Part shown: positions 45,417-56,969 of the stretch, one piece after another
How positions within the stretch are numbered: position 1 is the first letter of the stretch
Layout: each line of letters opens with the position of its first letter
Made by a program: the position numbers and the translations under genes
The notes under the pieces: generated by a model
What the model was told of the DNA's origin: nothing
Databases searched by the model: none
The model's input: only the letters and a program-made list of their open reading frames with translations
Source of the DNA: Sanguinoderma infundibulare
Lineage: Eukaryota > Basidiomycota > Agaricomycetes > Polyporales > Polyporaceae
Assembly (NCBI GenBank): GCA_032821775.1
Contig: JAVLRN010000003.1
Coordinates: forward strand, 1,550,001-1,614,000
Reading direction: 5' to 3'
DNA length: 64,000 nucleotides

Positions 45417-46497
45417 TTAGTTGTTTACTCCACTTAGCTCGTCGATGCAATTTTTCAAAAAGTCCGCGGCATCGAACACCTTCAGCCATTGGGGCGACGA
45501 AGCAGAAATAACTTTGGACTCTGAAGAGGCTCCCTCTCCCACAAACTTGGCCACTACGCCAACGTATTCTTCTGCTTGGCCGCCGTTAGCGTCATTCCGG
45601 AGCTCAAAGCGGGTAAACTCCCATCCACGAGGCACAGCACCATCTATCCGCACAACGTCGTTCGGAACGTCATACTCTATCCTGCTGAAGTCGAAGCCCA
45701 TGCCAAGCCCCAGTGCCTTGGTGTACGCTTCCTTCAGAGTCCAAATGAGGTAGAACCGACGCAGCTGTCCGTCGGGTGAGAGCGGGGCAGGTGGGAGGAG
45801 TATGGAGTGTTCCAAAGGTGTCAACTAGGGCAACGAACCATCAGACGGGCGATCCTCAGCAAGAACATATGCACCATACCTGCTCGTTGAATATTTCTAC
45901 GAAGCCGTGAAACGTATCCCTCTTGGGTAGCTGTAGAAGCATCACATCCACACCAATGCGGTACGCTGGCGGGTCTGGAAAGAGGTCCTTTCCGATGCTA
46001 AACGCCATGGCGACGACCCCATGGTCATGTGTGATATTGTATCCGATGGGCTCTTCGACGATGGACGTCTGCGAAAAGAGACATGGTTAATAAATGAGCC
46101 TCGGCAGGAACCAACGGGTGACAGTAGTACGTGCAATGTAAGGCTTTCCAGCCTGAGTCTTGCTAAAAGCCATCGCACTCAAAGGCACCCCTCTCTCTTT
46201 GAGCAAGAGGCGAGGTAACAGACGGCCAATCAGTCCCCCTGCGCAATACGTGAATGTAAATCTCGAATGTCGCTTAAGAGCGGGTGAGACACCCACGGAC
46301 GCTGTCGATACGGTGATAGTACTTCTTCAGATGTGCTTGTGAGTGACCATCAACGAGAATCAATGCTCGTTGATACAGCTTATGATCCATTTCGTGAAAT
46401 ATTAGCGCATCTAGAGCATGGCATGCGGCAAGTGTCCTCTCACCTGATCCAGTTCGCTGACCTTGCTTTCGTCGAATATGACAGCCTGGACTTGCAT
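45417..46497 (-). CDS. 4'-phosphopantetheinyl transferase, Sfp/AASDHPPT type
   Basis: Five exons (46497-46444, 46378-46297, 46238-~46135, 46068-45880, 45824-45417) give about 278 aa. It moves phosphopantetheine from CoA to carrier proteins of cytosolic fatty-acid, polyketide, peptide and lysine-pathway enzymes. Family signatures are LYQRALILVD, RGLIGRLLPRLLLKERGV, IGYNITHDHGVVAMAF, the magnesium-binding IGVDVML and the WTLKEAYTKALGLGMGF helix. The length equals that of NpgA/AASDHPPT-type enzymes. The third intron is uncertain: a GC donor (GCACGT, 46134) gives the family spacing after GKPYI, while a weak GT donor (GTCACC, 46122) would add four residues. It is divergent from the pfkB gene. Confidence 0.9.
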
Positions 46498-46782
46498 TGT
46501 GCTTGCTTGTCGGGGCTTGAAGAATCCGGTACCATGCGGATCGTGAGTGGGTTCTTGGCTACCTGGCTATCCTCCGCGCCGAAAGACAGGATCCCTGGCC
46601 TGAGTTCGGAGCTACGATGGTGTGCGAGATGTTGGGTACATGGGATTTCGAAACATAGATTGCAATCTCGATAGAGGATGGATCGGTGCAGACTTATCTT
46701 ATCTCAGCCGCTGTTAAGTTCACCTCAATCCAGCTCGGACCTCCATCGACGACGTACCCTGGACACTTCGCGTCTGCTCACC

Positions 46783-48213
46783 ATGGCGGCCTCGGGGATC
46801 CCGAGCAGACACTTCGTCTCAATCGGCATGTTCATCATCGACGAGTTCTCGTTTGCCGACGAAGAAGGCAAACCCACCGCAAAGACTCTGGCCGCTCAGG
46901 CAAGCACCCTCACCCAATCATCAACGAGTCCTCAAGCTGAAAATATTGCAGATCGGAGGAGGGGGAACGTATGCCTCCGTTGGTGCGCGCATATGGTGAA
47001 TAGCTCAAGATCCGTTACCCCCCAGACTACGATCCGAGTACTTCTGACCTCTTAAGCTCATCAGGCTCACACCCTCGAAGGTGGGCATGATCATAGATAG
47101 AGGCCACGACTTCCCTAGCCACATACAACAAGCTCTGGACGCGTACGGATCAGATATGTGGCTCTACCGAGATGATCCCAATCGCAGTACGACCCGAGCG
47201 CTGAACTCGTACAGAGGCGAACACAGAGGGTATGCCAACCGCTCTCGAGCCCGATGGGCCATGGAACTGAAGACGAATGTCTCTAGCTTCGAATACCTGA
47301 CGCCGAGGCTGCGCATTACCCCGCGAGACCTCAACGATACCAAGCTAGCGCGGCCAGACATCATCCACTTCATCTGCTCGCCTTCCCGCGCGGCTGCGAT
47401 CCTCTCCGAGATCAAGCAGGAAAAAGGATGGCGCCCCATCACAGTCTACGAGCCTATACCCGTGCGTATTCACTTACACGGATACGGCCAGAGTAGCTGA
47501 AATGAAGAAAAGCAAGGATCTATGTGTACCTGAGGAGCTTCCCGCTCTTCAGAAAGTGTTGCCGGACACATCTATCTTGAGGTGAGTACGTCTGCCACCT
47601 GAGGGCATCCTTCCACTGACGGACATACAGCCCAAACGCAGAAGAGGCCCTGTCGCTGCTCTCCATGCCTAAGGTGCCCACAAAGGGACTGGTCGAGGAC
47701 GCGTGTCGCCGGTTTCTCGGCATGGGTGTTGGACCAGATAGCCAAGGTTCCGTCGTCATCCGCAGTGGCGCCATGGGCGTATGCATCGCCACAAAGGGAT
47801 GTCCCTGTCTCTGGATTGACGCGTTTTGGAGCTCTGGGAACTCGGAGAAGGTGGTTGACGTGACAGGTACCCATTCCAATTCAGAACACACAACATTCAT
47901 ACTCACCGAGTTCCAGGCGCGGGTAACAGCTTCCTAGGCGGCCTGGGAGCTGGTCTGATCCTCAGTCAGGGCGACGTGCGACAAGGTACGGATCAAACTT
48001 TCGACGCTAGGATCCTTCAGCCTGACACACGGTCCACTAGCCGCCCTATACGCAACCGTCTCAGCATCGTTCACAATTGAGCAAGCAGGTCTACCGCACC
48101 TCACACGGATGTCCGACGAGACCGGAACACTGATCGAGCAATGGAACGGGGATTCGCCTCATCGCAGGTTGCAAGCTTTACAAGATCGTCTAGAGGAGAA
48201 AGTTACAAAATGA
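46783..48213 (+). CDS. pfkB-family carbohydrate kinase, Mak32-like
   Basis: Seven exons (46783-46899, 46952-46995, 47065-47461, 47517-47581, 47631-47866, 47917-47985, 48041-48213) give 366 aa. The ribokinase-like fold is shown by FVSIGMFIIDEFSF at the N-terminus, IGGGGTYASVGARIW, RPDIIHFICSPSRAA, VIRSGAMGVCIAT and the ATP/active-site loop VDVTGAGNSFLGGLGAGLIL. In the loop the catalytic Asp of the usual GAGD is replaced by Asn, as in Mak32-type members. Yeast Mak32 affects L-A virus satellite maintenance; the substrate is unknown. Intron 1 starts CAG|GCAAGC, a GC-AG intron with no usable GT nearby. Confidence 0.88.
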
Positions 48214-48398
48214 ATAAATCAACAACAAATTACACGAGGAAATTGTATGCGATGCAATGCGAGCACTCGTTTTGCACTGATAATACACATTGGGGAGAGC
48301 AAGTGTCCAAAACGCCGCACTCGCGTCAAGTCATGAGGTTCAACCGAATGGCGCAGTTACGCTAGCGGCGTGGTGATGGAGGGAAGCAAGAGGATTGC

Positions 48399-49110
48399 TC
48401 ATTGCTGAGCGGCGGTGCGGAACTTCTCTCGACTTTGGGCGAAGAGGGCTTCTTGTTGTGCCAGGAGTTCTGCCTCTGTTAGGCCGGACGACTCGAGCTT
48501 CGAGACCTTCTTCTCGCGATCCTTGATCGGCGCGTCAGGCAAGCTACACTCGGAAAGCGAATTGGGGATGGCGCACCTTCTGCTGCTGCTTGTGGTCCTT
48601 CAGTACACTCTCCACCTCCGTCGTAAAAGTCTCGAAGCCCAGTCGCTAAGGAAACAGGGGGGAGTTAGTTCGCGGGACGAGGGCGCCGCATATAGTCGCC
48701 GCATCTGTCGAACAGGACGCACCTTGAGCGCGGAGATGATGTGTTCCGGCGCAATAGTCTTCTTTGACTCCTGTTCGCAAATTTCGTTCGCTTCGGACGA
48801 TATCAGGTGGATGAATTCTGCAAATGCACGGGGGGAGGACGCGTCAACGCGCGCGCGAAGGCGAATATGGGGGAGGGTGACTTCACCTACACAACACTCA
48901 ATAATCAGGTCTCGCGTCTCCTTCGCGCACGTAATGTCGTTGGGGAGCAGCTCTGAGCGTTCCAAATGGGTCGGGAAGTCTGTGAATATCCGGGCACGAG
49001 AACAGGGCACGACGGGGATTGGACGCACCTGCGATCATTTTCGTGACGGTGGCCTTCGGCAGGGACAAATCATCGTCCGAGGGCATCCCCCCAGTCTCGT
49101 GGTCGGACAT
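48399..49110 (-). CDS. NCB2: Negative cofactor 2 beta (DR1), TBP repressor
   Basis: Five exons (49110-49029, 48952-48887, 48817-48723, 48645-48577, 48521-48399) give 144 aa. The histone fold covers residues ~15-95: LSLPKATVTKMIAELLPNDI, TCAKETRDLIIECCVEFIHL, SSEANEICEQESKKTIAPEH and ISALKRLGFETF. With NC2-alpha/DRAP1 it binds TBP on promoters and blocks TFIIA/TFIIB entry. A helical Gln/Lys-rich tail (DHKQQQKDREKKVSKLESSG) matches the family. Introns of 69-77 nt are longer than average here. It is divergent from SmF across 276 bp. Confidence 0.96.
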
Positions 49111-49235
49111 GGTCGTGTCGTCGGTGGGTGCGGTCCCGAAGAGTGCGTGTCGGATCCGAGAGGGGCGGGCAGCGAGGGCGAGTGGGGAGGGCGGACGGGT
49201 GGCGGGGATGGCCCCCTGCGAGGCGCGCTTGAGGA

Positions 49236-49242
49236 CTTTATA
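49236..49242 (-). promoter_or_regulatory. TATA-like element of the DR1 gene
   Basis: Minus-strand TATAAAG about 126 nt upstream of the DR1 ATG, inside the divergent DR1/SmF promoter. It could also serve the other direction as TTTATATG. Confidence 0.4.
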
Positions 49243-49386
49243 TGCGCGCGTCGATCTGGGACTGTCAACGGATTACCGGGGCACTGGCCGCGATCACATT
49301 TTGCGACTCCGCACCTGTCCCCGCCGTCTTCTTCCTCTTCCTGCACGTCTCCTACGTCCTGCCACTCGCCCCTGCTCGTCTCTCGC

Positions 49387-49866
49387 ATGATGTCTGCGGT
49401 ACGCTGGCCCGTGTGATCGCTCTAGGATGGCTTGCTTACTCGGTGTTTATGTGCGCTATCTAGGTCAACCCCGTCAACCCGAAGCCCTTCATGCAGGAGC
49501 TCACAGGCAAGCCTGTTTACGTTCGCCTCAAGTGGGGTCTCGAGTACAAGGGCTTCCTCGTGAGCACGGATGGCTACATGAACCTCCAGGTGCGTAGTAT
49601 GCAATCCATCATCATCCTAACCGAGCATTGACGGTACCTCAAGCTCGCGAACACGGAGGAGTTCCAGGACGGAAAGTCCAATGGCGCGTTGGGCGAGGTG
49701 TTCATCCGGTATGTTGGCACTTTCTCGCCCTCATCCTGCTCTATCTCATCAATTTTCTGCCTAGGTGTAATAATGTCTTGTACATCATAAGTGTCATTCA
49801 TTTCATTCGCATCAACGGCCCTGCTAACATCATCCAACCCGTATACACAGAGAGGCAACAGATTGA
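49387..49866 (+). CDS. SMX3: Small nuclear ribonucleoprotein F (SmF)
   Basis: Exons 49387-49398, 49464-49589, 49644-~49710, then a short stretch from about 49766. The Sm fold is unmistakable: [38 protein letters not shown] (Sm1), and [29 protein letters not shown] (Sm2). SmF is one of seven Sm core proteins around U1, U2, U4 and U5 snRNAs. Two tandem ATGs (49387 and 49390) could start the protein. The 3' end is uncertain: the usual IRE/IRG after VLYI is not encoded contiguously, and the best spliced end gives a stop at 49864-49866 after a few residues. Confidence 0.9.
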
Positions 49867-50132
49867 CCTCGGCATACGGGCCTGCAACCCATGTTCTCTG
49901 CTGTCGCATTGCTTGGTACCAAAACCCTCCTGTACAGTACGCTTCTTGGAATGCCCCTCACATGCATGGCACAAAATGTACTTCTGACCCCATATCCGCC
50001 CTTCGTGGCGAGGCGGATGGCTAGTAGGGGGAACACGCACTCTTGCAGTGTCTAGAAGACACATCCGATGGAAAGGACCGGGTCGTGTACTATTGCGGGA
50101 TGTCCTTATGTTTAGCGTCGTCACGGGTGGAT

Positions 50133-50580
50133 CTAGTTGTCCTCGTCTTTTGGACCAGTGGGCATGTTAAGACCGACACGGTTCGCCGTCTTTGTGACGC
50201 GCTCTTCTGTTGACAGACCATGCAACGGGTTGTAACGCTCCAGGAGTTCCTACAATCACGCGGGCGACACGCAATGGCACTGGTAAGCGCGAGCATCAAC
50301 AAAGCCGACATGACATCGTACCTTGTGCATCCGCTGGGAGTGCATGAACGTCGCAGCGTTGCGCATGTCACGATAAAACCGTTCCGCGTCCTTGTCTTCT
50401 CGGTTGCTCTCGAAGATGGCTCGCATATGTTGCGAGACTACCTGTGGTCTCGTGGCTCGAGCATTGATAGACTGGGAGCGGAGTGAACCCAGCATTCTCG
50501 GGAGGACCAAAAGGCTTTGCTCACCGCTCTGTTGACCTCCCGGACGATCGCACGGTAGACCGAGACACGTTGCGTAGCCA
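50133..50580 (-). CDS. FMC1: FMC1-like LYR-family mitochondrial assembly protein
   Basis: Three exons (50580-50524, 50471-50322, 50249-50133) encode 107 aa. The sequence begins with an LYR-like VYRAIVREVNRA. It continues with VVSQHMRAIFESNREDKDAE and RFYRDMRNAATFMHSQRMHK, and ends ELLERYNPLHGLSTEER with a short acidic tail. This matches the Fmc1 family, required in yeast with Atp12 for assembly of the F1 sector of ATP synthase at elevated temperature. The classical Leu-Tyr-Arg appears here as Val-Tyr-Arg. Upstream in-frame sequence lacks an ATG, fixing the start at 50580. Convergent with SmF. Confidence 0.87.
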
Positions 50581-51059
50581 TTGCACAGCCAAAGCGTCGG
50601 TCGTCGAGGACAGTGAGCGCGAGCAAATGCCGGACGGGGCGCGCATTGCCATCAAGGGCTCCTGCCTTGAAAGGGCAAACAAAGCGCCTCCTCGTGGCGC
50701 CTGACCCAGAAAGTCATTGTTCGCCAAATTCGGGGCTCATACTGGTTTTTTTGACTCATTGTGTGAGTCTCGCTGTGTTTTAAAACACACTTCCCTCCAC
50801 GTTTTTGCTCCGCAAAGCGCACAGGCCAGTCCGACGAGATTGGGCAAAACGGGCTGTCGGTGCGGCACGACCGGGATCAAATCCCATAAATGCGTATCCA
50901 CACTGTTCACGTCCCAACATCCCTTGCTCAACTCCACAGTCTACACCATCCTGCTCGCCCAGCAAGAGGCTCTACAGCCGTTCAAGGTAGTCCCGCCGTT
51001 ACTGACTTTTATAGGTTATCATTATGACTCGGATGCGTTTCCGTTGCCCTTCGAGTTCC
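50581..51059. other. Divergent promoter, FMC1 / RRM protein
   Basis: About 480 bp. A possible 5'-UTR intron of the RRM gene runs from about 50988 (GTAGTC) to 51015 (TATAG), too short to be sure of. No TATA box is assigned. Confidence 0.4.
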
Positions 51060-52040
51060 ATGATTTCCGTGCCTTCAATGGTCAACGTTACAGCTCCAAC
51101 TGGAGCCCCTGCAACAGTACGTGGACAGGATACATGAACTCTCCATTCGGCACTGAAGATGCTATTCATTAGCCTCGCTCAGAGGCCCGCACTGAGGCTG
51201 CCGAGAACCCCGAGGTCGGTGGTAGCAAGCCCAACCACCAACCAGGCCCTCAGTCAGCGCGACCCACCCGTCGCACCAAGAAAGCCAAAGGGATTGCTCG
51301 AGCCCTTGCCAAGAGACAGCAAGAGTTGCGTGCAACCATCAAGAATGCAGCAGGTCATCACGCCAAGTCTAACCACGACCAGTGGTCCTACGTATATGTG
51401 GGCAACGTACGTCGATTCAGTGGTCCAGCCTCGTTCATGCGCTGACAGGTTCCGGATCGCCATGGATCGTTTATATTTACTTCAGTTGAGCTCGTCTATC
51501 GAGGAGGACCAGCTCGCGAAGCACTTCGCCGAATGTGGACCGATCGTCCGCATCGAGATCCGGGCCAGCAGTGGCATCTGCGTCCCCACCACCAACCTCC
51601 CCGTACCGTACTGGGGCTGGGGGGAACGTTTCCAGAGCCGTCACTACGCCTCGATTCTGTTCACGACTCCCGAAGGCGCTAGGAAGGCTTTCGAGATGCG
51701 CGGCACCACGTTGCTGGACAAGGAAATAATCGTGCGTGTTCATCTTTATGTTTCATTTTCAGTCCGGGTACCAAGCAGTCTTTCTGGAGCTCTTCCCTTG
51801 GGGAAAGCATGCCGTGCTGTCTTATCAATTTACGTTTCTGGACTCTCCGCGCCCTCGCTTTTGAGTCCTCTCCATATTCACATAGCCGCAAGGCTGCCAC
51901 ATGCACGCATTGTCTGTTGCTGTGGTACTGAGGGCCATTTTGCCGTTGGACTCGTTCCGACACTGACAATAAGATTGTCATTTCAGCGTGGCTGGGGCTA
52001 CGTCAACAGTAAACTGCTTGTGGTTTTTATGCGACGCTGA
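51060..52040 (+). CDS. RRM-domain RNA-binding protein, 3' end uncertain
   Basis: Well supported exons: 51060-51116, 51173-51406, 51486-51731. The N-terminus (MISVPSMVNVTAPTGAPAT) leads into a basic region (RPTRRTKKAKGIARALAKRQ) and one RRM: RNP2 YVYVGNLSSS, then EEDQLAKHFAECGPIVRIEI, a long loop 3 (VPTTNLPVPYWGWGERFQ), RNP1 SRHYASILFTT and EGARKAFEMRGTTLLDKEII. After residue ~179 the model is unclear. A 255-nt intron to 51986 would add RGWGYVNSKLL and stop at 52038-52040, but splicing onward into the exons at 52062 is equally possible. I do not recognise the orthologue. Confidence 0.7.
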
Positions 52041-52061
52041 ATGTGCTCGGAGCGCTGATAG

Positions 52062-52920
52062 TTCTTGGCGGTGTACCTTATCCGGTCATACGCAGAGGTC
52101 CCCCTCAACAGCGTGAAACATCAACAGTTTTTCTTGCGGCTGTTGCCGTTCTGGCTTACCCATATCATGAGATTGCCACCGTTCTGTGCCGATCCATCCC
52201 TCATAGAGACGTTCATGCGTGTTCAGACCATCGTGGTGGAGGCAGTTTGCACCGCGGACTCCCATGTCGCATATCTGGGGCAAATCTTGGAACCTTCTTT
52301 CGGAAGGTTATCTTGCGCTCGACAGAAACTAGATGGTGACATCAGACGCGCATTCAACATGTTTCCAACGTAGTCTTCCCCTCACGACCAATATACTGCG
52401 GACAATGTGCCTCACGTCTTCGGTAGCTCAATGTGGCGTTGCCCACACATCTAGTATTGTCTCTCTTCACGCACTTCGAGCCTGTCATTGGTATTGACAT
52501 ATTGGCATACTTGCACCAGGTGACGTTTAATGTACTCGACTTGCCAGAAACGCTCGAGATCGTCAACGAGCACCTCAGGAAGAAGGATACAGAACCGAAG
52601 GAACCGGCGTCCTTCTTTGGGGACTTGAGGTTCAGTCTCCTCAGGTGAGTGCCGGACACCGTTCACATCCTGTAGTTGGCGAGTTGCTCACAATGACCCG
52701 TTTACTTATGCTTTCTAGACGTCTCAGGTATGAGAAAACGGTGATCATCTCCGAGCAACCGGCGAAGTCTCATGGGGGAAGGAAGCTGGTTCGGAGGTTG
52801 GCCAAGCGAGTCGTGGGATGCCCTGCGAGCGGGAGCAGCGGTGCAGGAGATCAGAACAGGCACGGCCATGCGCTCCAGCGGCCAGTCGCGCTCGCCACCT
52901 TCCCCAAGACGCTCGTCTAA
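52062..52920 (+). CDS. Unrecognised coding exons, gene boundaries unknown
   Basis: Two stretches look protein-like. 52062-~52370 reads LAVYLIRSYAEVPLNSVKHQ, QFFLRLLPFWLTHIMRLPPF, then RVQTIVVEAVCTADSHVAYL, all leucine-rich helices. 52427-52645 reads LNVALPTHLVLSLFTHFEPV, IGIDILAYLHQVTFNVLDLP and TLEIVNEHLRKKDTEPKEPA. A canonical intron (52646-52720, GTGAGT..CTAG) joins the second to RLRYEKTVIISEQPAKS and a basic tail ending at 52918-52920. The first stretch has no ATG near its beginning, so it must be an internal exon, perhaps of the preceding RRM gene. No known domain was recognised. Confidence 0.4.
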
Positions 52921-53382
52921 ACGCCTGTCGTCCACCCCGCTTTGCCAATGGCATGCGCGGGGACCACCGCCGTTTGCAGGCTTAGAGGCCTCTGCACCGT
53001 ACATTTCTATGTCTCAGTCGCATATCTCAGTAGTATGCCCCACGCTCGTTTGCCATCGTGTATTCTTTGTTGTCGCCGCATGTAGCGTATGTTTCGAGAA
53101 TCGAGGATCAGTCGCATCCACTTTGATGTTTCGTAAGCATGAGGGCCAATCAAAGCCAGCCCCAGCCGGCCTGGCAACTTTCGACGACCATCCTCCCACT
53201 CGCCAGTTCGCTTGAGAGCTGACCACCTCCATTCTCTTCCCCTCCTTGTCTCATGGCTTCTTGTTAGCTTCCTCTCCAGGCGTCACAGGTGCGATCCGCC
53301 CAACGACCCCCCACAGCCCGCTCGTGCTCACTGCCCATAGCAGTGCCGTCGTTATCCCCATTCTGTATTCTGTACACGTCTC
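52921..53382. other. Promoter region of the DEAD-box-like gene
   Basis: About 460 bp with a C/T-rich stretch just before the ATG at 53383. No TATA box or other feature could be assigned. Confidence 0.45.
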
Positions 53383-56300
53383 ATGGATCCCCCCTCGCGG
53401 AGCCCAGCGTTGAATCCTGCCTCAACTCCCTTCTTCCCCGGCGCGATGCGGCTTAATGACGACGACGGTGGCGGAAGGGGGAATGGCAATGGGAACGCGC
53501 TTGGGAACGGGAGCATCCCCCTCGGCTTCAGGCAGTCTATGTCCCGGGAACAACACTACAGCACATCCTCCTCGCTCTCCATCTCCCCCTCGGACTACCG
53601 CTCCATCAGGTCTTCTCCGAGCCCGCCGCAGGACGACCGAAACCGGAGAACGGACAGCGGTCCCCAGGCCCAATCCCCCGCTGAGCTTTCTCGCAACTCG
53701 CCTGGTCTCCGTCAGAGCCACGCGGACCAGTCGGACAGGAACCCTTACTCCCATCTCTTGAACTCGGCCATCTCGCGCGACCTCAACATCTCCCCCAAGA
53801 ACAACGGGTCCTTGGATGGTGACGAGACCCCGGGTCCAACGTCGGGGCCGATCCCAATGAACGGGCAGCTGGCCGCCCCTCCCTCGTTCTACAATAACAT
53901 GGCCGTTCGTAGCAGGGAGAGATTCGGCGGCGGAGGGACGCCACCGGTCATCCAAGACTCCAGCAGTGTCAGGTCAGCAGCGTTCATGCAGCCCCCCTTC
54001 GTCTCTTCCTCCCCCGCGTCTTCCCTCGACTCTGGAAGCCACTTCGCCCCCAGTATCGAGTTCTCAGCGTCTTCGAACCTGGAGACCCAGCTCAAAGCAT
54101 CTCCATTGTTCAACGACTTAATGGATCGGGTTGGCCGATTGGAGGGCGCAAACCGCGAGATCCATCGGACCCTCGATGATGTGAACCGCAAGGTGGACAT
54201 CCTCATCGCGCGCGTCCTCAACTCGAACTCTAACCCAGCGCTGGATGCCCCGCCGGAGTTCAAGGACCCGTTCGCTCCCGCATCAGCTCCTGCCCAAAGT
54301 TTCGTCGCTCCGGCACTCAATGGGCCACGAGGATCAATCGCGAACATCGCACCGAACCAGACCCCGCCTACCGAGGACATGACTACAATCACGAGTCGGT
54401 TGAATACGCTTACGTCGTCGGTTGGCCAGCTTCTAGCGCTCCAAACCCAGCAACTGCAAGCGAACAACAATGTTTTGCAGAACACGCAGCTGCTTGGAGG
54501 CGGATTGTCGCCAGCGGATCTCCCCACAGGCCTTCCTCCCATCCTGAACTCGGCTTCTGCCCTTGGCCATGGCATGCCCGGGCGTCCCGACATCAGGCAA
54601 AACCCTCGCGTGCCCAACCCGCCTATGCGAACATGGTCTGCTGGAACACTGGACATTCCGTTGCGCAACACGGAGTCACCTCAGGGCATGGGCAGGCAGG
54701 ACATAATGTTCAGGGACAAGCGCCGCTCGGTTAGCACACTGCTTCGCCGTGATTCAGCTGGAGTAAGTAATCTACCTCAACTACTTTCTCTGTCGGAGGC
54801 CGCGGCTTACCTTTTGTGACTTAGGGCGAGAGCTTGTCCGGTGGACAATCGCGCGACGGCGGCCCCGTGATTACCAAATGGGAACAACTGAATCTCGCGC
54901 CGGAGCTCTTGCGTTCTCTCAGCACTTTTGGGTGAGCACGTCTTTCTTGGTGTAGCATGCCGCGTGTTGACATTATCTTCCTAGCGTTGGACCCCCGAAC
55001 AAGATCCAGCAACGTGCCTTGCCTTTCCTTTTGCGCGGTGCGGATATCATTGCGCAGGCCCCACCGACCCAGGAACGCATTGCTGCGTACGTCATTCCTG
55101 CGATTCATATCGCTGTGATGTATGCGTCGTCGCGTACGACCTACCGCGGACCCCTTGTGGTCATGATATCCACGACTGTCGATCAAGCCACACAGGCGCA
55201 GCGGATGATACGTGATCTGGGTGGTCCCATTGGTGTTAAGTCAGCTCTGGGCGTCGGTTCAACCTCAGGAAACGGAGATCTCAGCCAAGAGCTGCGTCTC
55301 CTGCAGCAGAACGTCCCACACATCATCTGCGGCACGCCACAGAAGCTCCACGCCTTGTTCACTGCCCCTGGCGGTCTTTCCGGTGCTGACGTCCGGTTCC
55401 TGGTTCTCGACGAGGTCGACCAACTCATCGCGCGGAACCTACACGACTTCGTGTTTAATATCATCAAGCTTCTGCCCCCACCGCGTTCTCGCGCCGTGAA
55501 TACTGGCACCCCTGGTTCGACGCCTCAAGCTCCCTTCCAGAACTTCGAGGCCAACAGCAGCCAGTCCTCGCTTCTTGCTCCGACGCAGACCCTCCAACGT
55601 AGGCTCTCGGGCATTGGTACTTCCCCGCCTTTGGATGGCCCCGGCGGCTCGGCGAACAATCAGATTGAGCGTCAAACCGCGCTGTTCTCGAACACCGTGC
55701 CCCAAGACGTCCTGAACCTTGCATCCGCCATCCAGCTTCGCGAGCCTGTCCGCGTCCTCGTCCGTCGCGACGGCAACGTCACCCACGCGGATACGAGCCA
55801 GGGCGCTCGTGGCCTCAGGCAATTCTATTTGTACTTGGCGTTCACCGCCAGTGGGCGTTCGGACGCCCCCCTCCCGCAGGGTAGCTTGGGCACTATTGGT
55901 TCCGGACGTGGTGCTATTAGCGCGGAGACCGCGCAGGCGCGCGAGTGGAAGCTCGACGCGCTAGCTGACCTTTTTGACGACTTGGATATACCACAGGCTA
56001 TCATCCATGTGGGCGGGATGGCTGCTCTTGATGCGGTAGTCTACAAGCTGTCCAGCCGTGGGCTGGACGCTGTCCCTCTGGTAAGTCTCCCGCATGGATC
56101 CTTGGCATAACCTAAACTGACCTAGATGTTAGCACGGTGACATGAACGCTGGTGCGAAGCTCGCTGCTCTGAACAAGTTTAGAGCTACTCCCGGTATCAT
56201 GCGTCCCACGGCTTCGAAGGTGCTTGTGGTCTACGATGTTCAGGTCAAAACGCCCGAGGTCTCCCAGATTCCTTTGGTTATTAATTACGGTCAGTCGACT

Positions 56301-56716
56301 TCAGAGGTAACGGCTCTATTGGACACAGGCTGATGCTTTGATCACCCACCGATTAGATTTGCCTAAGGCTGTTGAAGAATACGCACACCGGTACGCTATC
56401 AGAGCCTAACTCGGCACCTCAGATTCCTAACTGCGGAATGTACAGCGTTGCTCCTGCCATTGCTCCGAGCTATTCTCGTGCTGGCGTGGTCGTCAACTTC
56501 GTGACTGCGACCGGCGGCGATGTGGAGATGCTGCGGTCTATAGAATGCTTCTACAAGTGAGTGCTTGCACCACACACTATGATTGCACTGCTGACAGGCC
56601 GCGATGAACAGGATTAAATGCGTGAGTATCAACCATACACTCGCCCCCGGAACCACGTCTGATGTTCCCTCCTGGCACAGCCCGAAGTTCCGATGAGCCT
56701 CCGCGATATTGTTTGA
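53383..56716 (+). CDS. eIF4A-like DEAD-box protein with lost catalytic motifs
   Basis: Eight exons (53383-54762, 54825-54931, 54985-56080, 56133-56289, 56357-56390, 56446-56556, 56612-56621, 56681-56716) give 976 aa. Residues 1-~465 are disordered (Ser/Asn/Pro) except a coiled coil near 245-285. The helicase core starts WEQLNLAPELLRSLSTFG and KIQQRALPFLLRGADI (Q motif kept). Motif I, normally AQTGxGKT, is AQAPPTQE (519-526), without the Walker lysine. Motif II is DEVD (638-641); SAT is not visible. Motif V is eroded but LVINYDLP remains, and motif VI HRIGRxGR has become HRVAPAIAPSYSR (924-936). The end (EVPMSLRDIV) resembles eIF4A. It is predicted to have no ATPase activity. The frame is intact and Ser/Pro linkers interrupt the core. 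Confidence 0.85.
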
Positions 56717-56969
56717 TTTCACGTCCTAACCCATGTGTGTATCCCTACGAGTCTGCTTTCTCGGTCCAAGCTATCCGTCATTCCGTGCTGCCCTATATCC
56801 TATTTAACTCATGACGCCCCTACGCGCATTCCAACTGTGTTATACCCTTCCTACATCTATCCCCGATTGTCTCCTTACTAACATCTCTTGGGTCTAATCC
56901 CTCTTGGCCTACACTGTATACTGCATAGCTTTCCCACTTGTCGTAGTTTACTACATGTTGCACGGCTAT
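56717..56969. other. Intergenic between convergent DEAD-box-like gene and ELP2
   Basis: About 250 bp, T/C-rich, expected to hold both 3' UTRs and poly(A) signals. No gene-like feature. Confidence 0.5.

Noticed and set aside
50860..50890. tRNA-like T-loop (GGGATCAAATCCC)
   Set aside because: No matching acceptor stem, D arm or anticodon arm could be folded around it.
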